64,000 bases of DNA from Paenibacillus sedimenti (GTDB lineage Bacteria; Bacillota; Bacilli; Paenibacillales; NBRC-103111), in NCBI RefSeq assembly GCF_014534655.1, contig NZ_JACVVD010000004.1:124001-188000 (forward strand). Reading direction: 5' to 3'. The notes beneath the pieces are model-generated. The model made no database searches. It was not told the DNA's origin and worked only from the letters and a program-made list of their open reading frames with translations. This document shows positions 1 through 8,835 of the stretch, piece by piece. The first letter of the stretch is position 1, and each line of letters begins with the position of its first letter. The position numbers were made by a program, and so were the translations under genes.

Positions 1-51
1 ACCGGAAACTTTCAAAGCATTTTTCCAAAAATATAAAAGTTAAAGAGTCTC

Positions 52-83
52 AAAAAAAGCAGCGGGAGTTCCCACTGCTTTTT
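52..83 (-). terminator. Intrinsic terminator of the two-component operon
   Basis: AAGCAG and CTGCTT arms enclose a further GGGA/TCCC stem, and a run of seven A on the plus strand becomes the U-tract for leftward transcription. It sits 13 bases beyond the stop of the response-regulator gene. Confidence 0.8.
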
Positions 84-96
84 ACTTCTCCCCAAC

Positions 97-744
97 CTAC
101 AACCGCTGCCTCGATTCCCTCGCCAGCCGCATGGCTTCTTCCCGATCAGCTACCTGAAGCTTATTTAAAATATTGGTCACGTAATTGGCCACGGTCTTGC
201 CGCTAAGCTCCAATTTCTGCGCGATTTGCACATTCGTTGAACCGCCCTCCATCAGATATAAGACTTCTCGTTCGCGCTGAGAAAGTTCGGGGAATAATTC
301 CTCCTGCGCAGCCGGCCGTGCCATTGAAAAATACTCAATCATGCGCGAAGCAATACCGCTGCTAAAAATAGCTTCTCCGCTGCCAACAGCACGAATCGCA
401 CGTAAAAGCTCATCCTTTTCCGCATCTTTCAGTACATATCCTTTTGCACCTGCGCGCATCGCAGTAAATACAGAAGAATCGTCTTGAAACATTGTAAGAA
501 TTAGAATTTGAATATTCGGGTTCGCACTCACAATGCGTCGGGTCGCTTCAATTCCGTTCAAACCCGGCATGCGAATATCCATAAGCATAACATCAGGATT
601 TAATTCCTCGGCAAGCTGTACGGCTTCATCTCCAGACGCGGCTTCCCCTACAACCTCGAGATCAGGTATCGTACTGAATAACGTGCATACCCCATGTCTA
701 AACAGGGGGTGGTCATCGACAATGACAAGTCGCAATGTTTTCAT
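97..744 (-). CDS. NarL/LuxR-family response regulator
   Basis: A DNA-binding response regulator of 215 residues. The receiver domain (about 1-125) has acidic residues D10 and D11, the phospho-acceptor D56 in LMDIRMPG, and K105 in the YVLKD segment. The C-terminal LuxR-type helix-turn-helix (about 148-210) has the typical LSQREREVL and GKTVANYVTNIL motifs. It overlaps the upstream sensor kinase gene by four bases, so the two are translationally coupled and surely form a cognate pair. The input signal and target genes cannot be read from sequence; the divergent membrane protein at 3073 is a candidate target. Confidence 0.93.
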   Translation of the reverse strand: MKTLRLVIVDDHPLFRHGVCTLFSTIPDLEVVGEAASGDEAVQLAEELNPDVMLMDIRMPGLNGIEATRRIVSANPNIQILILTMFQDDSSVFTAMRAGAKGYVLKDAEKDELLRAIRAVGSGEAIFSSGIASRMIEYFSMARPAAQEELFPELSQREREVLYLMEGGSTNVQIAQKLELSGKTVANYVTNILNKLQVADREEAMRLARESRQRL

Positions 745-2870
745 GGTTTTTCCTCCGTTTGGGTATTCACCGGTAATAACGCAATGAGCCGCGTTCCGCC
801 TTGTGAACCTTTTTCGATTTTACAGCTTCCGCCCAGCTCCTCAGCACGCTCTCGCATGGATTGTAGACCAATACCGCCAACCTTATCTTGTCGGGTTTTA
901 CTACCGAACCCTGTGCCATTGTCAAGCACTTCCAAATTGAGCATGCCTGCAGGTTCATCTATCATCAAGCTGACGCTGCAAATACTTGCCCCGGAGTGAC
1001 GAACGACATTAACAATAGCTTCAGTGACAATGCGATAAGCAGCCACCTCAACGGCAGCAGGAAGTGCAGGAAGCTCAGCAGGTACATTCAGATGAAATTG
1101 CAAATCGGGAAGGCCTCCCCATTTTTGTACCCTTTGAATCGGTGAAGACACATCGTTCATTCTTTCTTTTATCGCACCGACAATTCCCAGTTCATCAAGC
1201 GCCGGGGGACGCAGCTCATGAACCATGCTTCGTATTTCCGCAACGGTACTGCGAATCGTGGATCGGAGCTCGGTCAAAATGGCTTTCGTCGCTTGCTTAT
1301 CCGTCACGAGCAGCTCTTCTGCCGCTGCTGCTGTTAGCGCCAGTGACGCCAATCGTGGTGCCAGATCATCGTGCAAGTTACTTCGCAAACGCCGGCGTTC
1401 CTCTTCTCTGGCCAAAACCAGACGCTCCCTCGATTCTTGCAAGTCGGCTGCCAGTACCTTCAGTTCTAAAGACACCTTCACTCCCTTGACTACAGCACCT
1501 GCCTGGCGAATCAAAGTTTCTATGAAGCTCCGATCCGATGGCGTGAAGGGTTCTCCGATAGCTCTTGGGGCCAAAAACAACGATCCTAACACTTCCCCTT
1601 GATGTACAATGAAATGTTCCTCGCACTCCGGCTGAGGTTTCCCATCTTTAATCGTCATCCATACTTCGCCATCCTGTTGAAAGGCAAGGTATCCATACGG
1701 TAGCCGCAGCGCTTCCCTGATCGTACGCACTACAACCAGGAGCACTTCTTCAGGCGGCAGCGGCTCCTCGAGCTTTTTGCCCAGCTTCGTTAGCACCGAA
1801 TATGGATTATCCTTCTCACCGTACATCAATCGGTTAATCCAGCGCTGCACTTTCTCTTTCACTGGAGCAAACATAACGGCAACGATTCCTGTCGCGACAA
1901 GGGAAACAAATAGATGGTGCTGCAAGTTCAAGAGCCTTCCAATATACCAGACACTCGCCACATAAGCTCCGACCACACAAAAGGTCAATATCCCATAAAG
2001 CAGCGTTCGATTTACAAGAGGATCAATATCCCATAATCGGCGTCTTAATATCGCCATTATTAAAGTGATCGCGATAATGATCATCGAAAGATGAATCCCT
2101 ATTTCCAAAGCGTACATTAAAAAAGGATCGTTGTTCAATTTCGGTTCCCAAATAATGAAAACAACCGTTAAACCGATTAATCCTGATAATGCTAACGAAA
2201 GACCGTATACGACCCACTTCGTTTGTTGCCGCTCCAAAGGTCCCATTTCCTTCTTATAGCGGTACCACTGAATGGCAACAAGGGAAGCCGTCCAAATGAA
2301 AAACCAAGCAAAGAAAAGTATTTCAGAAATGTTTTGCAAATCAAATACCGTATCGGGAGCAATAAATCCAGGAGCCCTAATAACGCTTAGCAATATCGCA
2401 AGAATTAATGTCCATTTCGGTACAAATCGCCCTGTTGGAAATAAGAAAAAGAAAAAAATAAATGCCGAAAACCCGGTGGCTTCAAGAATTCGAATAGAAA
2501 ATTGAATAATAGGATGATATCCGGAGACCGCAAAGGTAATGGGAGTGAAGGTGCATCCTAAAATAAATAGCATTAGCGACCCTAACAGCCCTAACATCTC
2601 ATTCGATTTTTTATAAAAGATGATGGCCCCGGCGATCATATACGATAAACCGAACAAGATATAGATCAATTCATAACCGACCGCGAACTGGACCGGGCTT
2701 ATGCCGTTCGTTTCCAACCATCCTGGAGCGGGAGGTGGGATATAGTAGGCTTCACATCCTTGCAAAGCGCAATGATCTTTGACTTCCTTAAAAAACGCTG
2801 GAATACTGGCGATGAATAAAACCAATATAGATAGACACAGGACGAACACGACTATTCGCATGAGCTTCAT
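741..2870 (-). CDS. Multi-helix sensor histidine kinase (HisKA_3 type)
   Basis: A 709-residue membrane kinase resembling ComP/NarX-type sensors. It has about eight to nine hydrophobic segments within residues 1-335, a GAF-like region (about 355-470), then a HisKA_3 dimerisation helix with H500 in SNLHDDLAP. The HATPase domain follows, with N-box VTEAIVNVVRHSG, DNGTGFG and GIGLQSMRERAEELGG. A first extracytoplasmic loop with two Cys (around residues 34 and 39) follows the first helix. It phosphorylates the regulator encoded directly downstream. The first ATG has only a distant GAAGGA; an ATG four codons in is an alternative. No ligand can be assigned. Confidence 0.9.
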   Translation of the reverse strand: MKLMRIVVFVLCLSILVLFIASIPAFFKEVKDHCALQGCEAYYIPPPAPGWLETNGISPVQFAVGYELIYILFGLSYMIAGAIIFYKKSNEMLGLLGSLMLFILGCTFTPITFAVSGYHPIIQFSIRILEATGFSAFIFFFFLFPTGRFVPKWTLILAILLSVIRAPGFIAPDTVFDLQNISEILFFAWFFIWTASLVAIQWYRYKKEMGPLERQQTKWVVYGLSLALSGLIGLTVVFIIWEPKLNNDPFLMYALEIGIHLSMIIIAITLIMAILRRRLWDIDPLVNRTLLYGILTFCVVGAYVASVWYIGRLLNLQHHLFVSLVATGIVAVMFAPVKEKVQRWINRLMYGEKDNPYSVLTKLGKKLEEPLPPEEVLLVVVRTIREALRLPYGYLAFQQDGEVWMTIKDGKPQPECEEHFIVHQGEVLGSLFLAPRAIGEPFTPSDRSFIETLIRQAGAVVKGVKVSLELKVLAADLQESRERLVLAREEERRRLRSNLHDDLAPRLASLALTAAAAEELLVTDKQATKAILTELRSTIRSTVAEIRSMVHELRPPALDELGIVGAIKERMNDVSSPIQRVQKWGGLPDLQFHLNVPAELPALPAAVEVAAYRIVTEAIVNVVRHSGASICSVSLMIDEPAGMLNLEVLDNGTGFGSKTRQDKVGGIGLQSMRERAEELGGSCKIEKGSQGGTRLIALLPVNTQTEEKP

Positions 2871-2913
2871 TAATATGATATCACAATCCTTCTATTTCTC
2901 TCTGGTTACAGAA

Positions 2914-2942
2914 ATTATAGCAGTCACGTAGATTATGCGTAA
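2914..2942 (-). promoter_or_regulatory. Probable sigma-A promoter of the two-component operon
   Basis: A perfect TATAAT on the minus strand (2914-2919) is preceded after 17 bases by TTACGC, a weak -35. It lies 44 bases upstream of the kinase start. Confidence 0.4.
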
Positions 2943-3072
2943 ATGCTTTTTAACTGCTGCTGCAAACTTCCCAAAACAAGTTCCCAGCCTTTGGGAATGG
3001 GTTCCTCTATGTGTTGGGATATATCCTGCTGGTATGATATGGAACATAAAGCTAATCACAAGGAGGATTTAC

Positions 3073-3771
3073 ATGAGCATTTCAGTACCCAAAGGATTTC
3101 TTCGTTTTTCAGGTTGGACGTTATTTTTAGGTGGTATCATGGGTGTCATTGGGCAGGTTTTGCATGGTGAGGATGTGCCGGATTCGGTTGCTCACATTCC
3201 TGCGTTTGTAAATCAAGCGGTTAATCTTCATGTTTTGCTGGCATACGCTTCCACATTGATTTTGCTAGGTTTGCCGGGATTATTCCTCAGACAGTCTTCC
3301 GGGCTTAAGAAGTGGGGATGGATCGCGCTCCCGATTCTGTTTATCGGCTTAATGCTGGAAATCTTTCATGGACCCGTTCAAATTCTTGCCTACCCGATCA
3401 TGTTCGACGGCATCAAAGACGATGCGGCCCTAAAGGTCATTTCCGACCAGATCAACAATTTATCCATTGACAAATTTCCTTTTCAGCTCGCCGTTCTTAT
3501 TCCGATTGTGCCTTGCATCCTCATTGGTTTGCTGCTAACTGGCCTGAGTTCTATCAAAGCTCGGGTTTTATCCAAGGGACCTGGTATTCTGTGCTTTATC
3601 AATATTGGTATCTTCATCATCAGCCAGTTCGTTCATCTCCCGATCTTCAATTACTCCTTCTCCTTAATCCACCTCGTCTTCGTTTGGTTTGGAGCTATCC
3701 TCGCTTTCGAATCTTATGCTTCTGTATCCTCATCTTCTTCCACTTCCACGACACAAAATCAACAAATCTAA
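3073..3771 (+). CDS. Uncharacterised membrane protein with Ser/Thr tail
   Basis: A 232-residue protein with about six hydrophobic segments and a low-complexity C-terminal tail rich in Ser and Thr. The start was chosen at 3073 because AGGAGG lies at 3061-3066 with good spacing; upstream in-frame codons have no such site. I do not recognise a family. It is divergently transcribed from the sensor kinase operon, the usual layout when a two-component system controls a neighbouring transporter or resistance-type membrane protein, but no direct repeat operator was identified. Confidence 0.75.
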   Translation: MSISVPKGFLRFSGWTLFLGGIMGVIGQVLHGEDVPDSVAHIPAFVNQAVNLHVLLAYASTLILLGLPGLFLRQSSGLKKWGWIALPILFIGLMLEIFHGPVQILAYPIMFDGIKDDAALKVISDQINNLSIDKFPFQLAVLIPIVPCILIGLLLTGLSSIKARVLSKGPGILCFINIGIFIISQFVHLPIFNYSFSLIHLVFVWFGAILAFESYASVSSSSSTSTTQNQQI

Positions 3772-3806
3772 GTCTAATGGAATCCCTCGCATGATCTCCC
3801 CTAATC

Positions 3807-3849
3807 AAAAGGACTGCATACACCAATGCCGGTGTGCAGTCCTTTTTTT
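3807..3849. terminator. Bidirectional intrinsic terminator
   Basis: The arms AAAAGGACTGCA and TGCAGTCCTTTT, with further pairing of CACC/GGTG inside, are flanked by A and T runs. It lies between two convergent genes and can serve both. Confidence 0.85.
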
Positions 3850-3869
3850 AATTTCCGTTTTGTCATTCC

Positions 3870-4298
3870 TTAAGCATGACTATCCTCTTCATCATGTATA
3901 GGCGGATTACGCTTCAACTCATCAAGAAGTCCTTGAAGCTCATCATCCAGAATCTGAATGTCCAAATCGTAAGGAGCAAAAGGCTCATCATTAAACCGTC
4001 TCAGCCTCTCCAAATACAACGAGCTGTCCTGAACCAGCTTTGCCAAGTCGATACCAAGCGTATGCGCCGGATAAGGTCCTAATTTATCCAGTCCAGCGCT
4101 AAACAGCTTAATAGAACCGCTTACGTTACCATTCGCATGATGATAAAGGCCTACTGCAACCTGCAGCAGACCTTGGTATAGCGGACTTCGACCTTCCTCC
4201 AGCCAAAGCTCCTCCATCACTTCATGACATTCAAAATAATCCCTAACCTCGTTAAAATAATACAAGTAGGCGACATACAATCGGTCATATGCACTCAT
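3870..4298 (-). CDS. DUF309 family protein
   Basis: A small helical cytosolic protein of 142 residues. It carries the DUF309 hallmark of paired helices with conserved YFNEVRDYFECHEVMEELW and GLLQVAVGLYHH-type segments. The start was placed at 4298, five bases after the stop of the alarmone synthetase gene, where AAAGGAG lies about 12 bases upstream; an earlier ATG at 4364 would overlap that gene by 62 bases and lacks a clear site. The family's biochemical function is unknown. The tight coupling suggests co-expression with the (p)ppGpp synthetase, which is inference. Confidence 0.8.
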   Translation of the reverse strand: MSAYDRLYVAYLYYFNEVRDYFECHEVMEELWLEEGRSPLYQGLLQVAVGLYHHANGNVSGSIKLFSAGLDKLGPYPAHTLGIDLAKLVQDSSLYLERLRRFNDEPFAPYDLDIQILDDELQGLLDELKRNPPIHDEEDSHA

Positions 4299-4302
4299 AG
4301 GA

Positions 4303-5106
4303 TCAAGATTGGTCTCCTTTTTTAGCTCGAGAGATCGCTGCTTCAATTTCTGATGCCAGATCACTCAGAGCCCATACATCTTCCGTTTCCCAAATCTCAT
4401 TAAACCGTAACTGAAATTGCGCGGCTTCACGTACACGATGATAAAAGTATAGCTCCTGAATGTAATTCAGCACTTTATTCACCAAGTTCGAGTTATCTTC
4501 AAACATCCTCTGTGCTTCGACAATTTCACCGCGAATGCTGGACATTTCCTGATCAAGCAGGTAAGCCGCCTCTGCCGCTTTACTTAACCGATTTCTAACA
4601 TCCTCAGGAAGTTTTTCTTTATATTTATAATTCAAAGAGTGCTCAATCGTTGCCCAGAAATTCATGGCGAGCGTCCGAATTTGAATTTCTGCCAAAATCC
4701 GTTTCATGCCCAAAGCGGTTTGCACCGGGTATTCGATAATGATATGAAAGCTTCGATAGCCGCTTGGCTTTTTGTTCGTAATGTAGTCTTTCTCGTAGAC
4801 AACGCTCATATCCTGTCTAGATCGAATCAGATCAGCCAAACGATCAATGTCCTCCACGAATTGACACATGATGCGAATTCCGGCGATATCTTCGATTCCC
4901 GATTCCAAATGGTCCATATGAACGCTTAGCCGCTTCGCTTTTTCAAGTACGCTCGATATTTTTTTGACGCGCCCCGTCACAAACTCAATCGGGGAGTACT
5001 CTTCCCTGCTTTTAAGCTCGCCGCGCAGCGTCTTGAATTTAACTTTTAACTCTTCTACCGCTTGTTCATAGGGCAGGAGAAATTTTTTCCAGTCTCGTCC
5101 ATCCAT
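4303..5106 (-). CDS. Small alarmone synthetase (RelQ/YjbM-like)
   Basis: A single-domain RelA/SpoT synthetase that would transfer pyrophosphate from ATP to GDP/GTP to make (p)ppGpp. Synthetase motifs are visible: an RVKK..S..EKAK helix, EDIAGIRI, the G-loop stretch KDYITNKKPSGYRSFH, and AEIQIRTLAMNFWATIEH. There is no HD hydrolase, TGS or ACT domain. The start was set at 5106 because GGAGG lies eight bases upstream; the ATG at 5136 overlaps pyrD but lacks a good site. At 267 residues it exceeds the roughly 210 of Bacillus RelQ, owing to a C-terminal helical extension of about 55 residues. It follows pyrD and precedes the DUF309 gene. Confidence 0.88.
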   Translation of the reverse strand: MDGRDWKKFLLPYEQAVEELKVKFKTLRGELKSREEYSPIEFVTGRVKKISSVLEKAKRLSVHMDHLESGIEDIAGIRIMCQFVEDIDRLADLIRSRQDMSVVYEKDYITNKKPSGYRSFHIIIEYPVQTALGMKRILAEIQIRTLAMNFWATIEHSLNYKYKEKLPEDVRNRLSKAAEAAYLLDQEMSSIRGEIVEAQRMFEDNSNLVNKVLNYIQELYFYHRVREAAQFQLRFNEIWETEDVWALSDLASEIEAAISRAKKGDQS

Positions 5107-5132
5107 CTTTCTGGCCTCCATTCCAAATGAAG

Positions 5133-6230
5133 TCATTTCTGATCTGCGCCGATTGCCTGGGAAATATGTGTGAACCCGTCTCGCTTAAGTAAATCTTGAA
5201 GACCCTCGTTTAAACGGCTGAGTAGCCCAGGTCCTTCATAAATTAATGCTGTGTATACTTCTACAAGGCTAGCGCCAGCCCGTATTTTGTCATAGGCATC
5301 CTGAGCGGAGAATATTCCTCCTGACCCAATAATCGGCAGCTTCCCATCCGTTAGTCGGTACACGCGGCTAATCACCTCGGTCGATCGTCTCGTTAACGGC
5401 TTACCGCTGAGTCCACCCGCTTGTTCTTTATTCGCATTTTGAAGCCCATCTCGGCTAAGCGTTGTATTGGTAGCGATAATTCCCGACACACCGCTGTCTT
5501 TAATCGTTTTTGCTGTCAGCTCAAGCTCTTCGTCCGTTAGATCCGGCGCGATTTTAACCAGTACCGGTTTGCCCGGATGACGGTGCTTCTCTTGTTGAAT
5601 TTGCATCTCATCGGTTACCGCATCCAGCAATCTGCACAAATCATTCCCATGCTGTAAGTTACGCAAATCCGGCGTATTTGGTGAGCTAATATTCACAACA
5701 AAGAAATCGCCATATGTATATAACGCGCGGATGCAAGCCCGATAATCCTCTTCAGCCTGTTCATTCGGCGTCATTTTATTCTTACCTATATTAATGGCCA
5801 CAGGAATATGACGTTTTCCAACCTTTTGCAGGTTACGTGCCATTTCTTCTACACCCACATTGTTGAAGCCCATGCGATTGATAAGCGCATGATCTTCAGG
5901 CAAGCGAAACAGCCGTGGCTGCTCATTGCCCGGTTGCGGCTTCGGCGTAATCGTCCCGACTTCCATGAATCCAAAGCCGAGCTGTGAGAAACCTTTGACC
6001 GCTTTTGCGTTTTTATCTAAGCCTGCAGCGAGTCCGATCGGATTAGCGAATTCGATTCCCCATAGATTCTGTGCCAATAGAGGCGAATAGTTGACGCCCC
6101 ACATCGCTTTAAGGAGTTGCTTCCCCCCAGGAAAAGCGCCTACCGCACTTAAACTGTCGATGATGAGATGATGTGCTTTTTCAGGATCCATTCGAAAAAA
6201 AATCGGTTTACCTAACTTCTTATACAGCAT
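5133..6230 (-). CDS. pyrD: Dihydroorotate dehydrogenase, class 2 (quinone)
   Basis: Oxidises dihydroorotate to orotate in pyrimidine synthesis, using FMN and membrane quinone. The 365-residue protein has the class 2 N-terminal amphipathic helices (about 1-40), the FMN site NPIGLAAGLDKN, and catalytic Ser in NISSPNTPDLR; class 1 enzymes carry Cys there. GSGGIFSAQDAYDKI and AGASLVEVYTALIYEGP close the barrel. The second ATG (6230) has GGAG nine bases upstream and is preferred over the first (6236), which is only three bases away. Unlike Bacillus, where a class 1B pyrD sits with pyrK in the pyr operon, this gene stands apart from other pyr genes and leads a stringent-response gene. Confidence 0.93.
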   Translation of the reverse strand: MLYKKLGKPIFFRMDPEKAHHLIIDSLSAVGAFPGGKQLLKAMWGVNYSPLLAQNLWGIEFANPIGLAAGLDKNAKAVKGFSQLGFGFMEVGTITPKPQPGNEQPRLFRLPEDHALINRMGFNNVGVEEMARNLQKVGKRHIPVAINIGKNKMTPNEQAEEDYRACIRALYTYGDFFVVNISSPNTPDLRNLQHGNDLCRLLDAVTDEMQIQQEKHRHPGKPVLVKIAPDLTDEELELTAKTIKDSGVSGIIATNTTLSRDGLQNANKEQAGGLSGKPLTRRSTEVISRVYRLTDGKLPIIGSGGIFSAQDAYDKIRAGASLVEVYTALIYEGPGLLSRLNEGLQDLLKRDGFTHISQAIGADQK

Positions 6231-6391
6231 GTCCATGCACTCCGTTCTGTAAGTACTCTAACAGTCAGTTTATCCGACAATGTCCAAATATGCAATCGAC
6301 AGAAAGGTTACAAAACGAATTACACATGAAAAATCCCCGCATCCGCAAGGCCGCAAGGGAATGAGAAAGTTTATATGGAGCAATGGAGCAA

Positions 6392-7225
6392 TCAAGCTTC
6401 CGTTCGTTGAAGCAATCTCTCCAAATGCATCGTCAGATAGCCGGTTTCATCATCAGGGACTTCCATTTGAAGAGCGTCAGTGAGAAACAAAGACAGTACT
6501 TTCGCTTTTACGTACGTATCTCCGTACTCCTCTTTAATTTTATCCAGCAGTGAGTTTTGCAATGTCTTTTTTTGTTTCACCCGTTCGATAAGACCCTTCA
6601 AATGACTAATAAAACGCAATGTAGAGAACGAGTCTTCGAAATTAAACCCCAGCTCTTTCGCGGATTCAATCGTCTGCGATACGACTCTAACTACGGCCAG
6701 GGAGCCGGAAGCCTGCTCCTTCTTTCTCGCTCCGTTAAAATGCATAGCCAGAAATGCGACTTCGTCTTCAGGAAGCTTGACATCTAGATGACCGTTCAAG
6801 AACTCCACTGACTTCTTGGCCACCTTATATTCCTCAGGGTACATATATTGAATTTCATACGCGAAAGGATTTGTGATAAAAATGCCCCGTTTTTGCCGTT
6901 CCACCGCAAAATTGATGTGATCAACCAGCGAGGCATGAATTGTTTCTGAAAAAGCGCCCTCAAGCATTCCTTGGGCATAGGCGATGACTTCCTCGGTAAT
7001 TCCGATAATCTTCACATCAACTGCGTTTAGAATTTGTTCGTAATTTTTAAGCACTTCGGAAGTATGAAGCAGAAATTCTTGTGTAATTTCACCTTCAGCT
7101 ATGACCATGCCCGGTGTCTTTTTAAACCCGATCCCTTTCCCGAAGGCGATCGAATTTTTCCCTGATGATAGATGCGCCATCACAACGTTATGAGACAGCA
7201 CATGAATAATCGTCCGTTCAATCAT
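6392..7225 (-). CDS. BglG/LicT-family transcription antiterminator
   Basis: An RNA-binding antiterminator of 277 residues. The N-terminal CAT domain (1-55) has the signature LSHNVVMA and FGKGIGFKKTPG. Two PRD domains follow, with the four expected phosphorylatable histidines H103, H162, H208 and H267. Such proteins bind RAT hairpins and prevent terminator folding; PTS phosphorylation switches them on or off. It lies 17 bases downstream of the GlcNAc-type PTS gene and is the distal gene of the sugar cluster. A good RAT candidate is found at 12240-12271 in front of the ABC operon. It could be named glcT- or licT-like; the sugar is inferred only. Confidence 0.93.
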   Translation of the reverse strand: MIERTIIHVLSHNVVMAHLSSGKNSIAFGKGIGFKKTPGMVIAEGEITQEFLLHTSEVLKNYEQILNAVDVKIIGITEEVIAYAQGMLEGAFSETIHASLVDHINFAVERQKRGIFITNPFAYEIQYMYPEEYKVAKKSVEFLNGHLDVKLPEDEVAFLAMHFNGARKKEQASGSLAVVRVVSQTIESAKELGFNFEDSFSTLRFISHLKGLIERVKQKKTLQNSLLDKIKEEYGDTYVKAKVLSLFLTDALQMEVPDDETGYLTMHLERLLQRTEA

Positions 7226-7242
7226 AAGACACCTCCGAATTC

Positions 7243-8694
7243 TTAGGTTTGTCCTGATTTTTTTTCTTTATATGCGAGAAGCATAGGCTTCATACTTTCA
7301 CGAATTTGTTCCGATTCCGTTCCGAACACGACGTGGACATTGCCTTGCCCCAGCCTGATTACCCCTATAGCCCCAAGTTGCTTAAGCTCACCGTCCAGGA
7401 TGAGACTTTCTTCTTTAACCAGTAAGCGTAGACGCGTTATACAAGCATCAATGGAAATAATGTTCGAAGGCCCGCCTATATATTTTAAAATGCTGGTTAT
7501 GCGATTTTCTTTCGGCTCCACAGGTTCGGATGCTTCAAGTTCTTCCTGTTCGGACACCTCTTCACGCCCCGGTAATTTAGAAGGGAAGAAATGAAGATAG
7601 ACACGGAACGTAAAATAATATAAGAAAAAGTATGCGATACCTACAACGATGATCCAATACGGTTTCGTGGATAAATTCCAATTCAATACCAAGTCAATGA
7701 AGCCGGCGGAAAAGCCAAAGCCCATTTTCACATTCAAAATATGCATGATCATCATGGAAAAGCCTGTCAAACAAGCATGGATGAAATATAAACCCGGAGC
7801 GACAAACATAAAGGCAAACTCGATCGGTTCCGTGATACCGGTTAAAAAGCTAATCAGCCCGCCGCTCAGCATCAGCGGAACAAATATATGGCGGTTAGCA
7901 GGTGGACCGCTTCGTATCATCGCTAGCGCTGCTGCTGGAAGACCGAACATAAATACAGGATAAAACCCTGTCATGAATAGCCCGGCTTCGGGATCCCCAG
8001 CGAAAAACCGCGATATATCGCCATGCACGACTTTCCCTGCCGGAGTGACAAAATCTCCAATTTGAAACCAGGCAATATTATTAATAATATGGTGAAGCCC
8101 TGTTGGAATAAGGAGACGGTTCATGAACCCATAGATGAGTACGCCGATATTGCCATTATCAACAATCCATAATCCAACAGCACTAATCCCCTTTTGCACA
8201 GGAGGCCATGCGAATCCCATCACCACTCCAAGTATAACCATGACAAGGGCTGTTATTAAGGGAACGAATCGTTTGCCGCCAAAAAAACCAAGCGCTTTTG
8301 GGAGTTGAATATATTGGAATCTATCAAAAAAGGTCGCTGACAATATGCCGACCAACATCCCGCCAAGCACGCCCATATCTACTCTGTCCGCTGCCGTCGT
8401 TCCTGCTTGAAAATGTTTTAACACATTATCGAAGACCAAATAGCCTACAGTTGCAGCTAGTGCAGCAATTCCTTCGCCGGACGTGAGTCCTATGGCGATG
8501 CCCACGGCAAAGATCAATGGCAAATTATCAAATATCGCGCTGCCGCCTGACTCAAATATTTGAGCAAGCTGTATAAGCAGCGGATCTTCGAATTTCATTT
8601 TTCCGATTCGCAATAAAATAGATGCCGCCGGCAGCACTGCGATCGGTATCATCAAAGAACGTCCAACTTTTTGCAGGATGTACATTAATTTCAT
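7243..8694 (-). CDS. PTS transporter EIICB, N-acetylglucosamine/glucose family
   Basis: A phosphotransferase permease of 483 residues. The EIIC domain (about 1-370) has the glucose-superfamily motifs NLPLIFAVGIAIG, FMNRLLIPTGLHHIINN and FLTGITEPIEF; the HHIINN form and overall length fit GlcNAc-type (NagP/NagE) permeases best. The EIIB domain (about 405-480) has phospho-acceptor C418 in SIDACITRLRLLV. No EIIA is fused, so phosphate must come from a separate EIIA. AGGTG sits seven bases before the ATG. A TATAAT at 8757-8762 on the minus strand with a weak -35 may be its own promoter; I saw no RAT in this leader. Confidence 0.9.
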   Translation of the reverse strand: MKLMYILQKVGRSLMIPIAVLPAASILLRIGKMKFEDPLLIQLAQIFESGGSAIFDNLPLIFAVGIAIGLTSGEGIAALAATVGYLVFDNVLKHFQAGTTAADRVDMGVLGGMLVGILSATFFDRFQYIQLPKALGFFGGKRFVPLITALVMVILGVVMGFAWPPVQKGISAVGLWIVDNGNIGVLIYGFMNRLLIPTGLHHIINNIAWFQIGDFVTPAGKVVHGDISRFFAGDPEAGLFMTGFYPVFMFGLPAAALAMIRSGPPANRHIFVPLMLSGGLISFLTGITEPIEFAFMFVAPGLYFIHACLTGFSMMIMHILNVKMGFGFSAGFIDLVLNWNLSTKPYWIIVVGIAYFFLYYFTFRVYLHFFPSKLPGREEVSEQEELEASEPVEPKENRITSILKYIGGPSNIISIDACITRLRLLVKEESLILDGELKQLGAIGVIRLGQGNVHVVFGTESEQIRESMKPMLLAYKEKKSGQT

Positions 8695-8771
8695 GTCATT
8701 TCACCTAAGTTAAGCCCACAAGTTTGGCCGATTCTTGTTTGCTCTTGCACAAGACCAATTATAGTAGAAAG

Positions 8772-8813
8772 AACACCTGCCTGAAAGGATAAAATCCTCT
8801 AGGAGAAGGTGTT
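8772..8813. terminator. Hairpin between the ABC operon and the PTS gene
   Basis: The outer arms AACACCT/AGGTGTT and inner arms AGGAT/ATCCT are separated by internal loops. A run of six T follows on the plus strand, while leftward transcripts get only CUUUCU. It lies 23 bases beyond the last ABC permease gene and probably ends or attenuates that operon. Confidence 0.55.
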
Positions 8814-8835
8814 TTTTCTCGAATACATATGAGAA

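Noticed and set aside
8772-8813. Second RAT element upstream of the PTS gene
   Set aside because: The hairpin contains CAGGCA but lacks the GUUAC side and UUA/G internal loop, and it lies upstream of the probable PTS promoter.
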